Positions 16,318 to 25,487 of a stretch of DNA of 64,000 nucleotides are shown piece after piece (position 1 is the first letter of the stretch; every line of letters begins with the position of its first letter). The notes below the pieces were generated by a model. It worked only from the letters and a program-made list of their open reading frames with translations. It was not told the origin of the DNA and made no database searches. This stretch comes from Shinella lacus. Its GTDB lineage: Bacteria > Pseudomonadota > Alphaproteobacteria > Rhizobiales > Rhizobiaceae. Location: assembly GCF_010994755.1 (NCBI RefSeq), contig NZ_WHSB02000004.1, positions 558,001 through 622,000 on the forward strand, given 5' to 3'. The position numbers and the translations under genes were made by a program.

Positions 16318-18486
16318 ATGTCCGTCAAATCGTCGTTGGGGGCTGGTATGTCACTTTGGAATAAAAGTAAGCTGATGTTGAGCGGGGTTTCTGCGATTAC
16401 GCTGAGCTTCGTTGTCTCTGGAATCGAACCGGCCTACGCGCAGGAAAACCGCCGCTCATCGCGCCAAGAAGCCGACAATATCACAGTCCTCGATCCTATT
16501 ATTATCACCGCGCGCAAAACGGACGAGCGACTTCAGGACGTGCCTGAGAGCATCACCGTGGTCTCGCCGGAAGACCTGGCCGCAGCTCCCTTTGCATCCG
16601 CCCCGGCCATCGCGCGCAATTCCCCCAACGTTCAATGGGTCGACCGTGGCGCGGGAACGCAGTTCTTTTCGATCCGCGGCATAAGCTCGCTTGGAACGCC
16701 GCTCAACTTCTCCGACGGCACCGTTGGTTTCAATGTCGATGGTGTTCCCAACAGCATGATGAGCGCTTCCAGCGTTCTGCTCGATGTCAATCGCGTCGAG
16801 GTCCTGCGGGGGCCGCAGGGCACGCTCTGGGGCACCAACGCGCTTGGCGGCGCCATCAACGTCGTGACCAACGAGCCTGACGGGGAACGCGATATTCGCT
16901 TCACGACAGAGATCGGATCGAACGGCTATCGGATGGGCGAAGCGGTTCTTGGAGGCAATATCATTCCCGGTGCGCTGGACGGGCGGATGGCGGTTCGCTT
17001 TGGACACCAGAACGGGGACATCGACAGTCTGTTCACCGAAGATCTCGGTAAACGTGATATCGGCGCTTTCCGTGGAGGACTGCGCTTTAACGGCCTGGAG
17101 AACACAACGATCACCTTGTCCGGCTCATATTTGAGCGACAAGGGCAACGCCCCGGCAATTCTGTTACGCGACACGCCTGGCTTCCCGATCAGCGGAACGC
17201 TGACGGAACCCTACGCAAAAACGACGCATGGGGATGTGACACTGAAGGTCGAACACGATTTCGATCAATTCAGGTTCACGTCGATCAGCGCATACCAGCG
17301 CAACGAAAGCGAAAGATGGTCGAGTTTTGCTGACAAGCTCGTTTTCGACAAGATCGGTTTGCCTGCTATCCCTGGCGTTGGCGGCACGATCGACAAGGAG
17401 AACATCTACAGTCAGGAATTTCGACTGAGTTCGCTTGAAGGCGATCCGATCCGCTGGGTGGTGGGCGCGAGCGTGGTGCGCACCGAAGGCAGCCGTTTGT
17501 GCGACGCCCTGCAATGCACGCTCCCGCCGAACACGACCACGGCGTCCATCGACAGCACGAATCTTGGTCTATACGGTGACATATCGATACCGTTCGCCGA
17601 GCGCTGGGAAGTCTCCGCCGGCGCTCGTCTAAGCCATGACGATATTAATGCAGGCTTCACCAACGCGCTGAACTTGTCGGGCCTGACCGGCCGCAATTCG
17701 ACCACGCAGACATATCCGACCGGCAGGCTTGCACTGTCGTACAAGTGGACCGACGACATTCAGACGTATATTTCCGTCGCCCGCGGACACTCGACGCGCG
17801 TCTACTCGCTCCTGCCGACTGTCGTGAACGGCGTCCTACCCGATCCATACCCCGCCGCGACAGGCTGGACCTATGAAGCCGGTGTGAAAGCGAGCCTGTT
17901 CGATGACCGCCTGCAACTCGACGGGAGCGTGTTTCACAACGATATCAAGAATGGCCTTATCGCCTACCTCGATCCGCGGGCGCCTCTCGCATTCAAGACC
18001 ACCTATCAGGACTATACAACGAGCGGATTCGAGCTTCAGGCCCGTGCCCGCATCACGGAAAGCCTGAGCTTCATCGGCGGCGTTGGTTATACGCACAGCT
18101 CTCTTGGCGCGAACGGCGCGAACTACGCCAGGGTGAAGGGCAATCGCGTCCCGAACACAGCCGACTGGACGTTCTCGACCGCACTTCAATACGATGCGCC
18201 GGGATCGGTCCTGAACCTGCCGGGGGCGTTCTCATTCAACGTCCAGTATCAATTCAACGGTTCTCGCGCGGCCGATCCCGAAGATTCCTTCGACCTCGAT
18301 CCCTACCATATCGTGAACGCGCGTGTCGGCTGGAAGAACGACGGCGGGGATTTCGAAGTCTACGCCTTCGGTCGCAACCTGCTGGATGAGCGTTACGAAG
18401 CTTTTGGCGCGCCCCTCAATGGCGTCCCGACAGTCAATGTCGGCCAAGGGCGCATCGTGGGTGTCGGCGTCACCAAGACTTTCTGA
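16318..18486 (+). CDS. TonB-dependent outer-membrane receptor
   Basis: A 722-residue receptor. A signal peptide ends near Ala-Tyr-Ala (about residue 41). A TonB-box-like stretch (ITVLDPIIITA) precedes the plug domain (about 60-170, with GPQGTLWGTNALGGAINVVT), then a long beta-barrel ends in aromatic GVGVTKTF. It imports a bulky ligand across the outer membrane using TonB energy. It is followed by an ECF importer on the same strand, suggesting one uptake route. The ligand is unknown; siderophores, vitamins and plant compounds are all possible. Upstream control by the AraC-type motif is inferred. Confidence 0.92.
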   Translation: MSVKSSLGAGMSLWNKSKLMLSGVSAITLSFVVSGIEPAYAQENRRSSRQEADNITVLDPIIITARKTDERLQDVPESITVVSPEDLAAAPFASAPAIARNSPNVQWVDRGAGTQFFSIRGISSLGTPLNFSDGTVGFNVDGVPNSMMSASSVLLDVNRVEVLRGPQGTLWGTNALGGAINVVTNEPDGERDIRFTTEIGSNGYRMGEAVLGGNIIPGALDGRMAVRFGHQNGDIDSLFTEDLGKRDIGAFRGGLRFNGLENTTITLSGSYLSDKGNAPAILLRDTPGFPISGTLTEPYAKTTHGDVTLKVEHDFDQFRFTSISAYQRNESERWSSFADKLVFDKIGLPAIPGVGGTIDKENIYSQEFRLSSLEGDPIRWVVGASVVRTEGSRLCDALQCTLPPNTTTASIDSTNLGLYGDISIPFAERWEVSAGARLSHDDINAGFTNALNLSGLTGRNSTTQTYPTGRLALSYKWTDDIQTYISVARGHSTRVYSLLPTVVNGVLPDPYPAATGWTYEAGVKASLFDDRLQLDGSVFHNDIKNGLIAYLDPRAPLAFKTTYQDYTTSGFELQARARITESLSFIGGVGYTHSSLGANGANYARVKGNRVPNTADWTFSTALQYDAPGSVLNLPGAFSFNVQYQFNGSRAADPEDSFDLDPYHIVNARVGWKNDGGDFEVYAFGRNLLDERYEAFGAPLNGVPTVNVGQGRIVGVGVTKTF

Positions 18487-18496
18487 GCGTCGTCTC

Positions 18497-18528
18497 GGTC
18501 CCGTGTCGAGTTTTTGCCGACCGGGACC
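18497..18528 (+). other. Strong intercistronic hairpin between receptor and ECF importer
   Basis: GGTCCCGtGTCG (18497-18508) pairs with CGACCGGGACC (18518-18528), an 11-bp stem with one bulged T and a 9-base loop. It starts 11 bases after the receptor stop. No T-run follows, so it is not a classic terminator; it could stabilise the receptor mRNA or reduce downstream expression. A factor-independent terminator role cannot be excluded. Confidence 0.5.
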
Positions 18529-18562
18529 AACACGCTCGCTCACGTTTCGACGGAACCAGCCT

Positions 18563-19147
18563 GTGCCTATTCCCAGCCAAGAACCTGTTGCTTCGCGCCG
18601 CCGGCGTTACAGCACACGAATGATCCTGATCGCGGCGGCTCTCGGTGCAGCGATCGGCATTATTCTGGTCCCGGTCAATCTTGCCCTTGTCGGCTTTACG
18701 ACCGCCTTTCCGCCCGTCGCCTCCGCTTCGTTCGGTTTGTGGGGCATGGCCGCGTTGCTGCCGCTTGCCGTGCTCCGACGCGGCGGCTCGGGTGTGATCG
18801 GCGCGGCCGCTGCCGGTGTCGTGTTGATCGTGTCTCCAGGCGCCTTGCTGATGGTCGTTGTGATGGCGATGTGGGGTACCGTCATGGAGATGCCATTCTT
18901 CGTGACCCGATACCGCTGGTTTGGCTGGATCATGTTCACCGCCGCAGGCGTGATCTCCGGCCTCATCTCCTGCGCCATCAGTATCTATACGTACAACCTG
19001 CCGAGTATGGACGGCGGTCTGGTCGCTTTGATCTGCACCGTCCAAATCGCCTCCTTTGTCGCGGGAAGCCTGTTGTCCCTCGTCGTCGCTCGTGCGCTGG
19101 CCCGAGCTGGCATTGCGGGAGGACTTCGTGGCGACGACAGCCGATAA
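18563..19147 (+). CDS. ykoE: ECF transporter S component, YkoE-like
   Basis: A 194-residue membrane protein with about five to six hydrophobic segments (LIAAALGAAIGIILVPVNLA, ASFGLWGMAALLPLAVLRR, VVLIVSPGALLMVVVMAMWG, WFGWIMFTAAGVISGLISCA, and a last one near 150-175). The pattern and the GLWGMAALLPLAVLRRGGSG region resemble YkoE, the substrate-binding unit of hydroxymethylpyrimidine/thiamine-type ECF importers. The start is uncertain: GTG 18563 is used, ATG 18620 is the alternative. It overlaps the ATPase gene by 20 bases. Substrate assignment is inference from family only. Confidence 0.7.
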   Translation: MPIPSQEPVASRRRRYSTRMILIAAALGAAIGIILVPVNLALVGFTTAFPPVASASFGLWGMAALLPLAVLRRGGSGVIGAAAAGVVLIVSPGALLMVVVMAMWGTVMEMPFFVTRYRWFGWIMFTAAGVISGLISCAISIYTYNLPSMDGGLVALICTVQIASFVAGSLLSLVVARALARAGIAGGLRGDDSR

Positions 19148-20879
19148 GACGAACCCCGTCATCTCTCTGAAAGACGTCAGCATACGCTATGACACGAGCG
19201 ACAGATGGATCGGCGATCAGATCGATCTCGACATCTATCCCGGTGAGACGGTTTTGCTGCTCGGTCCTTCCGGCTGCGGCAAGTCCACTGTCATGCTGGC
19301 CCTCGCGGGCCTCATTCCGACAAGTCTGGAAGCGGACCTGCGCGGTCGGGTGCTGTGCGGCGGCATCAATACCAGGCATGTCGACGCCGGACAGCTTGCT
19401 GGAAAGGTCGGCATCGTCTTTCAGGACCCTGATGCTCAGGTCGTAACCGGAAGCTTGCTGGATGAAGTGTGCTTCGGGCTGGAAAATCTTCTCGCGCCGG
19501 TGGACGAGATCGAGACCCGTGCGCTCACCGCTCTTCGCAGAATGGGTTTAGCCGATAGCCGCGAGGAAGCGCTCCGCACTCCGACCGAGTTGTCCGGCGG
19601 TGGCCGGCAACGTCTTGCCATTGCCTGTGCGCTTGCTCTTGACCCGCCGGTGCTTGTGCTCGACGAACCGACCGCGAACCTTGATCCAGTCGCTTCGGCC
19701 GAGTTTTACGCTGCTCTCACAACCCTCAAGGACGCCTCGCGTGCGATTGTCCTGGTTGAACACGAACTCGATGACGCTCTCCAACTGGCCGATCGTGTCG
19801 TCGTGCTCGACGGCAACGGCACCATAATTCACGATGGCGCTCCTGCCGAAGTGCTCGGCAGACATGCCCGCGATCTTTCTGAACGCGGAATTTGGCTTCC
19901 AACCGCAACCGGCGTCGCTCTCCGTCTGGGTCTTGACGCCGATCCGGAACGGGAGTTGCCGCTGACAGTCAGCGAGCTTGCTCCGGCTCTCGATGCGGTC
20001 GAAGCGCCTGAGGGCACGATCGTATCGACTACCGATCCGGGCAGATCGCGCGATCAGGTGCTTGCCCAGCAAGATGTTCTCATCGACGTTCACGCCGCCA
20101 GTGTCAGGCTTGGGGGCGTGACTGTGCTCCACGGCGTTGATCTTCGGATAATGTCCGGGGAGTTTCTTGCCATTGCCGGTATCAACGGGGCTGGAAAGAG
20201 CACGCTCACGCGCGCGATCGCAGGTCTGGTTCCGCTCTCGTCCGGTTCGATCGCGCTTGCCGGCACCCCGCTCACCGCCCTGGACGTCCGGCAGGTAGGT
20301 GATCGGATCGGCTATGTGTTCCAGAATCCCGAGCATCAGTTCCTCGCACGCACCGCCCGCGATGAACTCGCTTACGGCCTGCGCGTCCGGCGCCGTCCGA
20401 AACACGAAGTCGACGATCGTGTCGATCGCATGCTCGCGCGTTTTGAACTGGCCCGCTATGCCGATGTGAATCCGTTTCTCCTTTCCCATGGAGAGAAGCG
20501 CCGCCTTTCCGTCGCAACTGCTCTGATTACGGAGCCGAAAATTCTCATCCTGGACGAACCGACCTTCGGGCAGGATCAAGCCCGTGCGCGTGAAATCGTA
20601 AACATGATCTGCGAACTCAACGCTACGGGCATCACCATCATAATAATCACACACGATCTGCAGCTCATCGCGGATTATGCGGATCGTGTGACGCTGCTTT
20701 CACAGGGGCGTCTCCTCGACGTGGGCGCGACAGGAGAAATCCTTTGCGACACCAGGCTGATTGAGCGCGCAGGCCTCCGTCCGCCGCCGGTGCGCCACAT
20801 CGCGCTCGCACTCGCGCGAGAAAAACCTGAATGGCGGACGGTCTATCGCACCGGGCAGATCCGGGAAATCGCGCCATGA
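19128..20879 (+). CDS. ykoD: ECF transporter duplicated ATPase, YkoD-like
   Basis: A 583-residue protein with two ABC ATPase domains fused in tandem. The first has LLGPSGCGKST, LSGGGRQRLAIA and VLVLDEPTANLD; the second has AGINGAGKSTL, LSHGEKRRLSVA and ILILDEPTFGQD. Both halves keep all core motifs. This is the cytoplasmic energy unit of an ECF importer and pairs with the S and T components on each side. The GTG at 19128 is chosen because GGGAGG lies about five bases upstream; an earlier in-frame ATG would overlap ykoE by 90 bases. Confidence 0.9.
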   Translation: MATTADKTNPVISLKDVSIRYDTSDRWIGDQIDLDIYPGETVLLLGPSGCGKSTVMLALAGLIPTSLEADLRGRVLCGGINTRHVDAGQLAGKVGIVFQDPDAQVVTGSLLDEVCFGLENLLAPVDEIETRALTALRRMGLADSREEALRTPTELSGGGRQRLAIACALALDPPVLVLDEPTANLDPVASAEFYAALTTLKDASRAIVLVEHELDDALQLADRVVVLDGNGTIIHDGAPAEVLGRHARDLSERGIWLPTATGVALRLGLDADPERELPLTVSELAPALDAVEAPEGTIVSTTDPGRSRDQVLAQQDVLIDVHAASVRLGGVTVLHGVDLRIMSGEFLAIAGINGAGKSTLTRAIAGLVPLSSGSIALAGTPLTALDVRQVGDRIGYVFQNPEHQFLARTARDELAYGLRVRRRPKHEVDDRVDRMLARFELARYADVNPFLLSHGEKRRLSVATALITEPKILILDEPTFGQDQARAREIVNMICELNATGITIIIITHDLQLIADYADRVTLLSQGRLLDVGATGEILCDTRLIERAGLRPPPVRHIALALAREKPEWRTVYRTGQIREIAP

Positions 20880-21700
20880 GCGACGGGCACAATACCGCAA
20901 CCCGCCGGGGCTGGCTGGCGACGATCAACCCAGTCGCCAAACTCGCCGCAACGCTCCCGCCGCTCGCTCTACTCTTGTTCACCCGCGACATCGCCACACC
21001 TGCCGTCGTCGCAGGGTTCGCGCTTGTCGCTATTGTCTCTGGTGTCCCGCTGCGGCTTCGTACGTTGTTCGCCGGAGCCGCAGCGATACTGCTGGTCGGC
21101 GCCTGGACGACCCTTGTCTTCGCTCTGCTCACCCGATCCGATCTCGTCAAGGACTCGCCTATTATCATCGACGGGTGGATTACTTTGCGCGCGGCCGCCA
21201 TGCATTCTGGCGCCTCAACCGCTGTGCGCTTGGCGGCGATGATGATGTTAGCGCTGCTTGGCTCCTTCGGCACCACGACCAACCAGCTCGCAAGCGCACT
21301 GGTCCACCAATGCCGCATTCCCTATCGCTTTGCATACGGTTCGATCGCCGCAATGCGATTCGCACCCCGTTACCGTCAGGACCTCCTCACATTGCGCGCG
21401 GCTCAGCGGGCGCGCGGCATAATTGATTCTGCTGGTCCGGTCGGCTATTTTCTTCGCACAGGTCGATCGATCATTCCGCTGCTCGCGGCCGGTGCCCGCT
21501 ACGCGACACGTCTCTCCCTTGCCATGGATGCACGCGGGTTCGGTGCCTTCAGCTCTCGTAGCGATCGTCAGCCGTCGGTGGTCCGTGCTCGCGACGTGAT
21601 ATTCGTCATGACGGTCTGGGCTGGCTTCGCGGCGGTCTTCGTCACAACTGGGATGCTCGGACTTCTATCCATAAGCGGAGATTTGCACGATCCAAGGTAA
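20876..21700 (+). CDS. ykoC: ECF transporter T component, YkoC/CbiQ-like
   Basis: A 274-residue transmembrane coupling protein. Several hydrophobic helices occupy the first 120 residues and one lies near the C-terminus; the two Ala-Arg-Gly coupling motifs are visible in QRARG (about residue 182) and MDARGFG (about 220). The ATG overlaps the ATPase stop by four bases. It couples ATP hydrolysis to the S component. The gene is the last of the TonB-ECF cargo and is convergent with the relaxase gene 67 bases away. Confidence 0.88.
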   Translation: MSDGHNTATRRGWLATINPVAKLAATLPPLALLLFTRDIATPAVVAGFALVAIVSGVPLRLRTLFAGAAAILLVGAWTTLVFALLTRSDLVKDSPIIIDGWITLRAAAMHSGASTAVRLAAMMMLALLGSFGTTTNQLASALVHQCRIPYRFAYGSIAAMRFAPRYRQDLLTLRAAQRARGIIDSAGPVGYFLRTGRSIIPLLAAGARYATRLSLAMDARGFGAFSSRSDRQPSVVRARDVIFVMTVWAGFAAVFVTTGMLGLLSISGDLHDPR

Positions 21701-21767
21701 CGTACGGTCGGGTTTGCCTTATCCCAAGAGCGGCCCTCGGCGCCTTCATCCGGCAACCGAAACATCG

Positions 21768-23828
21768 CTATAGAGCTAGGCCCCGTTGTCGCCCAATCTG
21801 CCACGACACCGATCCGCCCTGCACAATACCGCTCACCTCACGGCCGAGTTGGCGGTCGATGACCGGGCGCCACGGGACAAGGGTGAACTCGTGGCTCTGC
21901 TCGACGACGGCGAACTTGCCGCTCGATAACTGGACGGTCCCGGTGAATCTGCCGCTGACGGTCTCGCCGTCGCTGGCGGCGCGGAACGGCAGGTTCTTCG
22001 TTGCAGCCATCTCACCGCCGATGCGTTCGATCTCCCGCGCGCGCAGCGTGGCGAGGAGATTGCGCCGATAGAGCGTGCCGCCGTTCAGGCCGAGCGTCGC
22101 GTCGCCACGGTCGATATGATGCTCGCGGCGGCGGTCGATCGCCTGGCGCACCTCAAGGCCGAAGCCGGTCGGCGCGAGGTCGGATGTATCCGCCGTCATG
22201 AGCCGCCGGTCGAGCCAGGTCGCGCCGTCCGCGCCGATCTGTTGTTCGAGCTGGGCGGCTGAGAGGATGCGGATATTGGCATGCTTGTTGCGGCCCGCGT
22301 CATAGGCGGTGGCGCGGCTCTCGAAGTCGTCGGGGATGCGCCATTGGTGGGCGTCGATCCGCTCGACGATGCCGGCGCGGCGCAGCGCCTCCAGCCGGCG
22401 CACATGGGCGTCGACATAGCCGTCATAGTCGCCGCCCGGCACGCGGGCCTCGAACTTCGCCTGTTCGAGATGACGGCTCGGCCGATAGACGCCGCCTTCG
22501 GCGACTGTCGCGATGGTGCGGTCGGACGGACGGCTCGCGGTGTCGGCGGGGCCGATCTCGACGACGCTGCCGATCCGTGCATCCGCGACACGGGCAGCGT
22601 CGATGCCGTCGACATGGTGCGTGCGGCCGTCGATGCCGTCGACCACCACGGTCAGATTCTCGCCCAGCTCGTCGGTCAGATATTTGTCGACGACGCGGCC
22701 GGCGATAGGAGTCTTCGGCGGCCCATCGTGAATCTGGAAGGTCATGGGGTCGCGCTCCAGCCCGTCAGCCTTGAGCGCCTTGTGCATGTTGCGGATGATG
22801 TCGCCGTGCTCGCCCAGCTCGCGCAGCGCCGGTTCCATGCGCTCGCCCAATTCCCAAACGGCCGGCGCGTGCTCGGTGGCGAGGCCCATCTTCTCCAGCT
22901 TGGCGAGACGGCGCAGGCGCAGCGTCCGGTTGAACTGGCGCTTCGGATCGGTGGCCTCATGACGCAGGTCGAGGAAGCGTTCATCGGCTTCCTCAACCAT
23001 CGCACGGTCGATGCGGGTGAAACGATCCTGATCGATTTCGGCCGAGAGCTTGCGGCTCTGCTCGATCTCGGTGACGGGGCCTAGCTCCAGCGTGGTCAGC
23101 TCACTCGCCCGCTCGCGGATACCGTTGGCGAGATAGTCGCCGTTGATGATGAGGTTTTCGCCCAGCTCGTCCTTGCCGCGCACGATGACATGGACGTGGG
23201 GATGGCCGGTATTGTGGTGATTGACCGCGACCCAATCGAGCCGGGTGCCGAGATCGGTTTCGACCTGGCGCATGAGGTCGCGGGTATAGGCCGTGAGGTC
23301 GGAGAGGTCCGCGGCGTCCTCGGGCGAGACGATGAACCGGAACTGGTGGCGATCATCCGCGCCGCGCTCGACGAAGGCCGCACCGTCGGCGCGATCCTCG
23401 GTCGCCGAATAGAGCTGGCCGCGTTCGCCGTCGCGCGAGGTGCCGTCGCGCTGGATGTAGCGCAGATGGGCGGCGGACTTTCCATTCTTACCCGCGCCCT
23501 GAACGTAGCGGGTCTTGACGACGACGCGGCGATGACCGGGCGCGTTGTGCCTCCAGCCGCCCGACAAGGTGCGGGCGCGAACGAAGGCCGCGCCACGTCC
23601 GCGCTTCAGGCCCGGCGCGCTCGTCCGCGACGCCTTGCCGCCCTTGGCGGTCGCCGAGAATTGAGAGCGCGATGGCGATGACGCGGATGACCGCGACGGG
23701 CTGTTGCTCTGCTGGCGGGCGATCTTCTTCGCCTGGGTGAGAAAGCTCTTGGCCTTGCCGAGCTTCGGCGTGTCGGCGCGGATGCGGCCGGGCTTCGGCC
23801 GGAAACGGAATTCGTCGTCGGCGCTCAA
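21768..23828 (-). CDS. Relaxase, VirD2-like with DUF3363 region
   Basis: A 686-residue relaxase that would nick oriT and pilot the strand through the TraG/Trb channel. The metal-binding histidine cluster NHHNTGHPHVHV is at about 203-214, and a conserved HLRYIQRDG lies at about 121-129. The C-terminal half has the layout of DUF3363 relaxases. The N-terminal 90 residues are basic and low complexity. I start it at TTG 23828 because GGAGG lies seven bases upstream and the product then begins with the usual S-A-D-D-E-F; a TTG 18 bases earlier lacks this. Last gene of the minus-strand transfer/replication operon. Confidence 0.9.
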   Translation of the reverse strand: MSADDEFRFRPKPGRIRADTPKLGKAKSFLTQAKKIARQQSNSPSRSSASSPSRSQFSATAKGGKASRTSAPGLKRGRGAAFVRARTLSGGWRHNAPGHRRVVVKTRYVQGAGKNGKSAAHLRYIQRDGTSRDGERGQLYSATEDRADGAAFVERGADDRHQFRFIVSPEDAADLSDLTAYTRDLMRQVETDLGTRLDWVAVNHHNTGHPHVHVIVRGKDELGENLIINGDYLANGIRERASELTTLELGPVTEIEQSRKLSAEIDQDRFTRIDRAMVEEADERFLDLRHEATDPKRQFNRTLRLRRLAKLEKMGLATEHAPAVWELGERMEPALRELGEHGDIIRNMHKALKADGLERDPMTFQIHDGPPKTPIAGRVVDKYLTDELGENLTVVVDGIDGRTHHVDGIDAARVADARIGSVVEIGPADTASRPSDRTIATVAEGGVYRPSRHLEQAKFEARVPGGDYDGYVDAHVRRLEALRRAGIVERIDAHQWRIPDDFESRATAYDAGRNKHANIRILSAAQLEQQIGADGATWLDRRLMTADTSDLAPTGFGLEVRQAIDRRREHHIDRGDATLGLNGGTLYRRNLLATLRAREIERIGGEMAATKNLPFRAASDGETVSGRFTGTVQLSSGKFAVVEQSHEFTLVPWRPVIDRQLGREVSGIVQGGSVSWQIGRQRGLAL

Positions 23829-24141
23829 GGGCGCGCCTCCGGCCAAAAATGCGGAAAACCGTCCGATTTCGGGCTATGGTGCCGGTCGAAACCCAGCAAA
23901 GCCGAGGCTTTGCACTGAGGCGCGGCACGTGGCCTCAAGAAGCAAGGTGCCGGAAACGGCGCTCCAAAACAGTGTGCAGACAAGGGCTTGGCCTGAAACC
24001 GCCACCCCGTGGTGCCGGTTTCCTTTATCTTGCCCTCCGCCCTTTCTTCCCTTCCTGCCCTGAGAACCGGGAATGCAGCCAGGCGCGACCCTGCCTGACT
24101 GCACACCGGATGCGGCCCGCTCGAACGCGATAATTCGATGC
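23829..24141. other. Gene-free region upstream of the relaxase, candidate oriT
   Basis: 313 bp with no convincing gene between the relaxase and the lytic transglycosylase. It contains a perfect inverted repeat GCAAAGCC-GA-GGCTTTGC at 23896-23913 and a GCCG-GAAA-CGGC hairpin near 23950, followed by a T/C-rich tract near 24020-24050. Inverted repeats next to a relaxase gene are usual for oriT. The nick site cannot be named from sequence alone. Confidence 0.35.
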
Positions 24142-25080
24142 TCATCGCATTCCCCCGCCGTTCGCACGGGCCACAAACATGACGCCGCGCTGCGGCTCCG
24201 CATCGACGGAATCGCGCACTGGCGCGGCAGCGTTGCCCGATCGTCCGTTGGATTGCTCATCTGACTGTCTGCCGGATGACGGCGCGGCTGCGGTTTGCGT
24301 GCCGCCCGCGCGCAGGATGAACAGCGGGGCCTCGCGCCAATCGGGCGGCGGCTCTGCACGCTTCTCCGGCGTCTCGGGCGCGGCCGCCCCGCCGAGCAAT
24401 GGCAGCAACGCGGCAACATAGGCGCGGGTCTCGGCGGGCAGCGGGCGGCCCGTCGCGCGATGATCGTCATAGCGGCCGGGACCCGCATTGTAGGCGGCGA
24501 GCATCGCCGCGACATTGCCGTAGCGGTCCCACATCTCGCGCAGATAGGCGGTGCCTGCGAGGATGTTGTCGTGCGGATCGTAGGGATCGCCGCCAAGACG
24601 ATAGCGCACGCGCAGGGCTGCCCAGGTGTCGGGCATGACCTGCATCAAGCCGAGCGCGCCGGCCGTCGAGATCGCGCGCACGTCGCCCGCGCTCTCGGCG
24701 CGCAGCACGGCGCATATCCAGTGCTCGGGAATGCCGAAGCGCTGCGACGCTTCGGTGATGTGCGCGCGGTACGAATCGGCGACCAGGCGCATGACGGACG
24801 CCGATTGCGCGATTGTGACCGTTGGCCCCGCTGGCAGCGCGAGCGCGACGGCGAGGAGAAAAACGGCATAGCGCCGTGAAGGCCTTTCTCCGCCGAACCG
24901 CCACCTTGCCAGCGTGCTCGCTGCGGTCAAGGGTGCGCGCGAAGCGCCGACCGGTGGCCGCCCTTGACCTTCGCTGCGCGCGCCGGCCGACTTGTGGTCG
25001 AGCGGGACGAAGGAATGAGACGGCTTTCCCGCGAACAAAGGAATACGGATTTTGCGCGCGGTGATGACACGGGACCGCAT
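24142..25080 (-). CDS. Lytic transglycosylase (VirB1-like), conjugation-associated
   Basis: A 312-residue SLT-family enzyme that would open peptidoglycan for the mating channel. A hydrophobic export signal lies at about residues 75-95 (AVFLLAVALALPAG), far from the chosen ATG, so the real start may be a non-ATG codon nearer to it. The SLT domain follows with catalytic Glu in VLRAESAGDVRA, then GLMQVMPDTW and AAYNAGPGRYDDH. The C-terminal 80 residues are polar and low complexity. Its start overlaps or abuts the DUF736 stop (gap 4 bases), so it is part of the same operon. Confidence 0.88.
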   Translation of the reverse strand: MRSRVITARKIRIPLFAGKPSHSFVPLDHKSAGARSEGQGRPPVGASRAPLTAASTLARWRFGGERPSRRYAVFLLAVALALPAGPTVTIAQSASVMRLVADSYRAHITEASQRFGIPEHWICAVLRAESAGDVRAISTAGALGLMQVMPDTWAALRVRYRLGGDPYDPHDNILAGTAYLREMWDRYGNVAAMLAAYNAGPGRYDDHRATGRPLPAETRAYVAALLPLLGGAAAPETPEKRAEPPPDWREAPLFILRAGGTQTAAAPSSGRQSDEQSNGRSGNAAAPVRDSVDAEPQRGVMFVARANGGGMR

Positions 25081-25084
25081 GGCT

Positions 25085-25420
25085 TCAGTCCCGCTCTTCG
25101 CGCGGTTTCGGGCGCGTCCAGTGCAGCGACCATGACGAGCCTGCATCGTCGTCACGGAAGAGATTGGCGCGGATGGGCTGCGGCAAGGCGGGATCGTCGA
25201 GCAAGACGGAGAGATATTCGCCGGCCTTCTCGCCAGTGCGTTTCCACGCCGCGCCAATCTCCGGGCCGTCATCGGCGCCGTGATGGACGCGGTAGTCCGG
25301 CGCGTTCTCGGCGTCGGAATGCTCGGCGGGAACCATGGTGAGTTCGCGATAGAGCGTGACGGTGTGAACTCGGCCGTTGAAGCCGGAACCTTCGCGCGTG
25401 AATTGACCGATTTGCAGCAT
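25085..25420 (-). CDS. DUF736 family protein
   Basis: A 111-residue small protein starting MLQIGQFTREGSGFNGRVHT, the standard opening of DUF736, with DDGPEIGAAWKRTGEKAGEY in the middle. DUF736 proteins are regular neighbours of relaxase and lytic transglycosylase genes in alphaproteobacterial plasmids and ICEs. Their biochemical role is unknown. It lies 67 bases beyond traF. Confidence 0.9.
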   Translation of the reverse strand: MLQIGQFTREGSGFNGRVHTVTLYRELTMVPAEHSDAENAPDYRVHHGADDGPEIGAAWKRTGEKAGEYLSVLLDDPALPQPIRANLFRDDDAGSSWSLHWTRPKPREERD

Positions 25421-25487
25421 GACTGTCTCCATGCGGTGGTGTTGGAAAAGCCTTCGGCGGACACCGCTTCCGCCGATGGGGAAGCGC

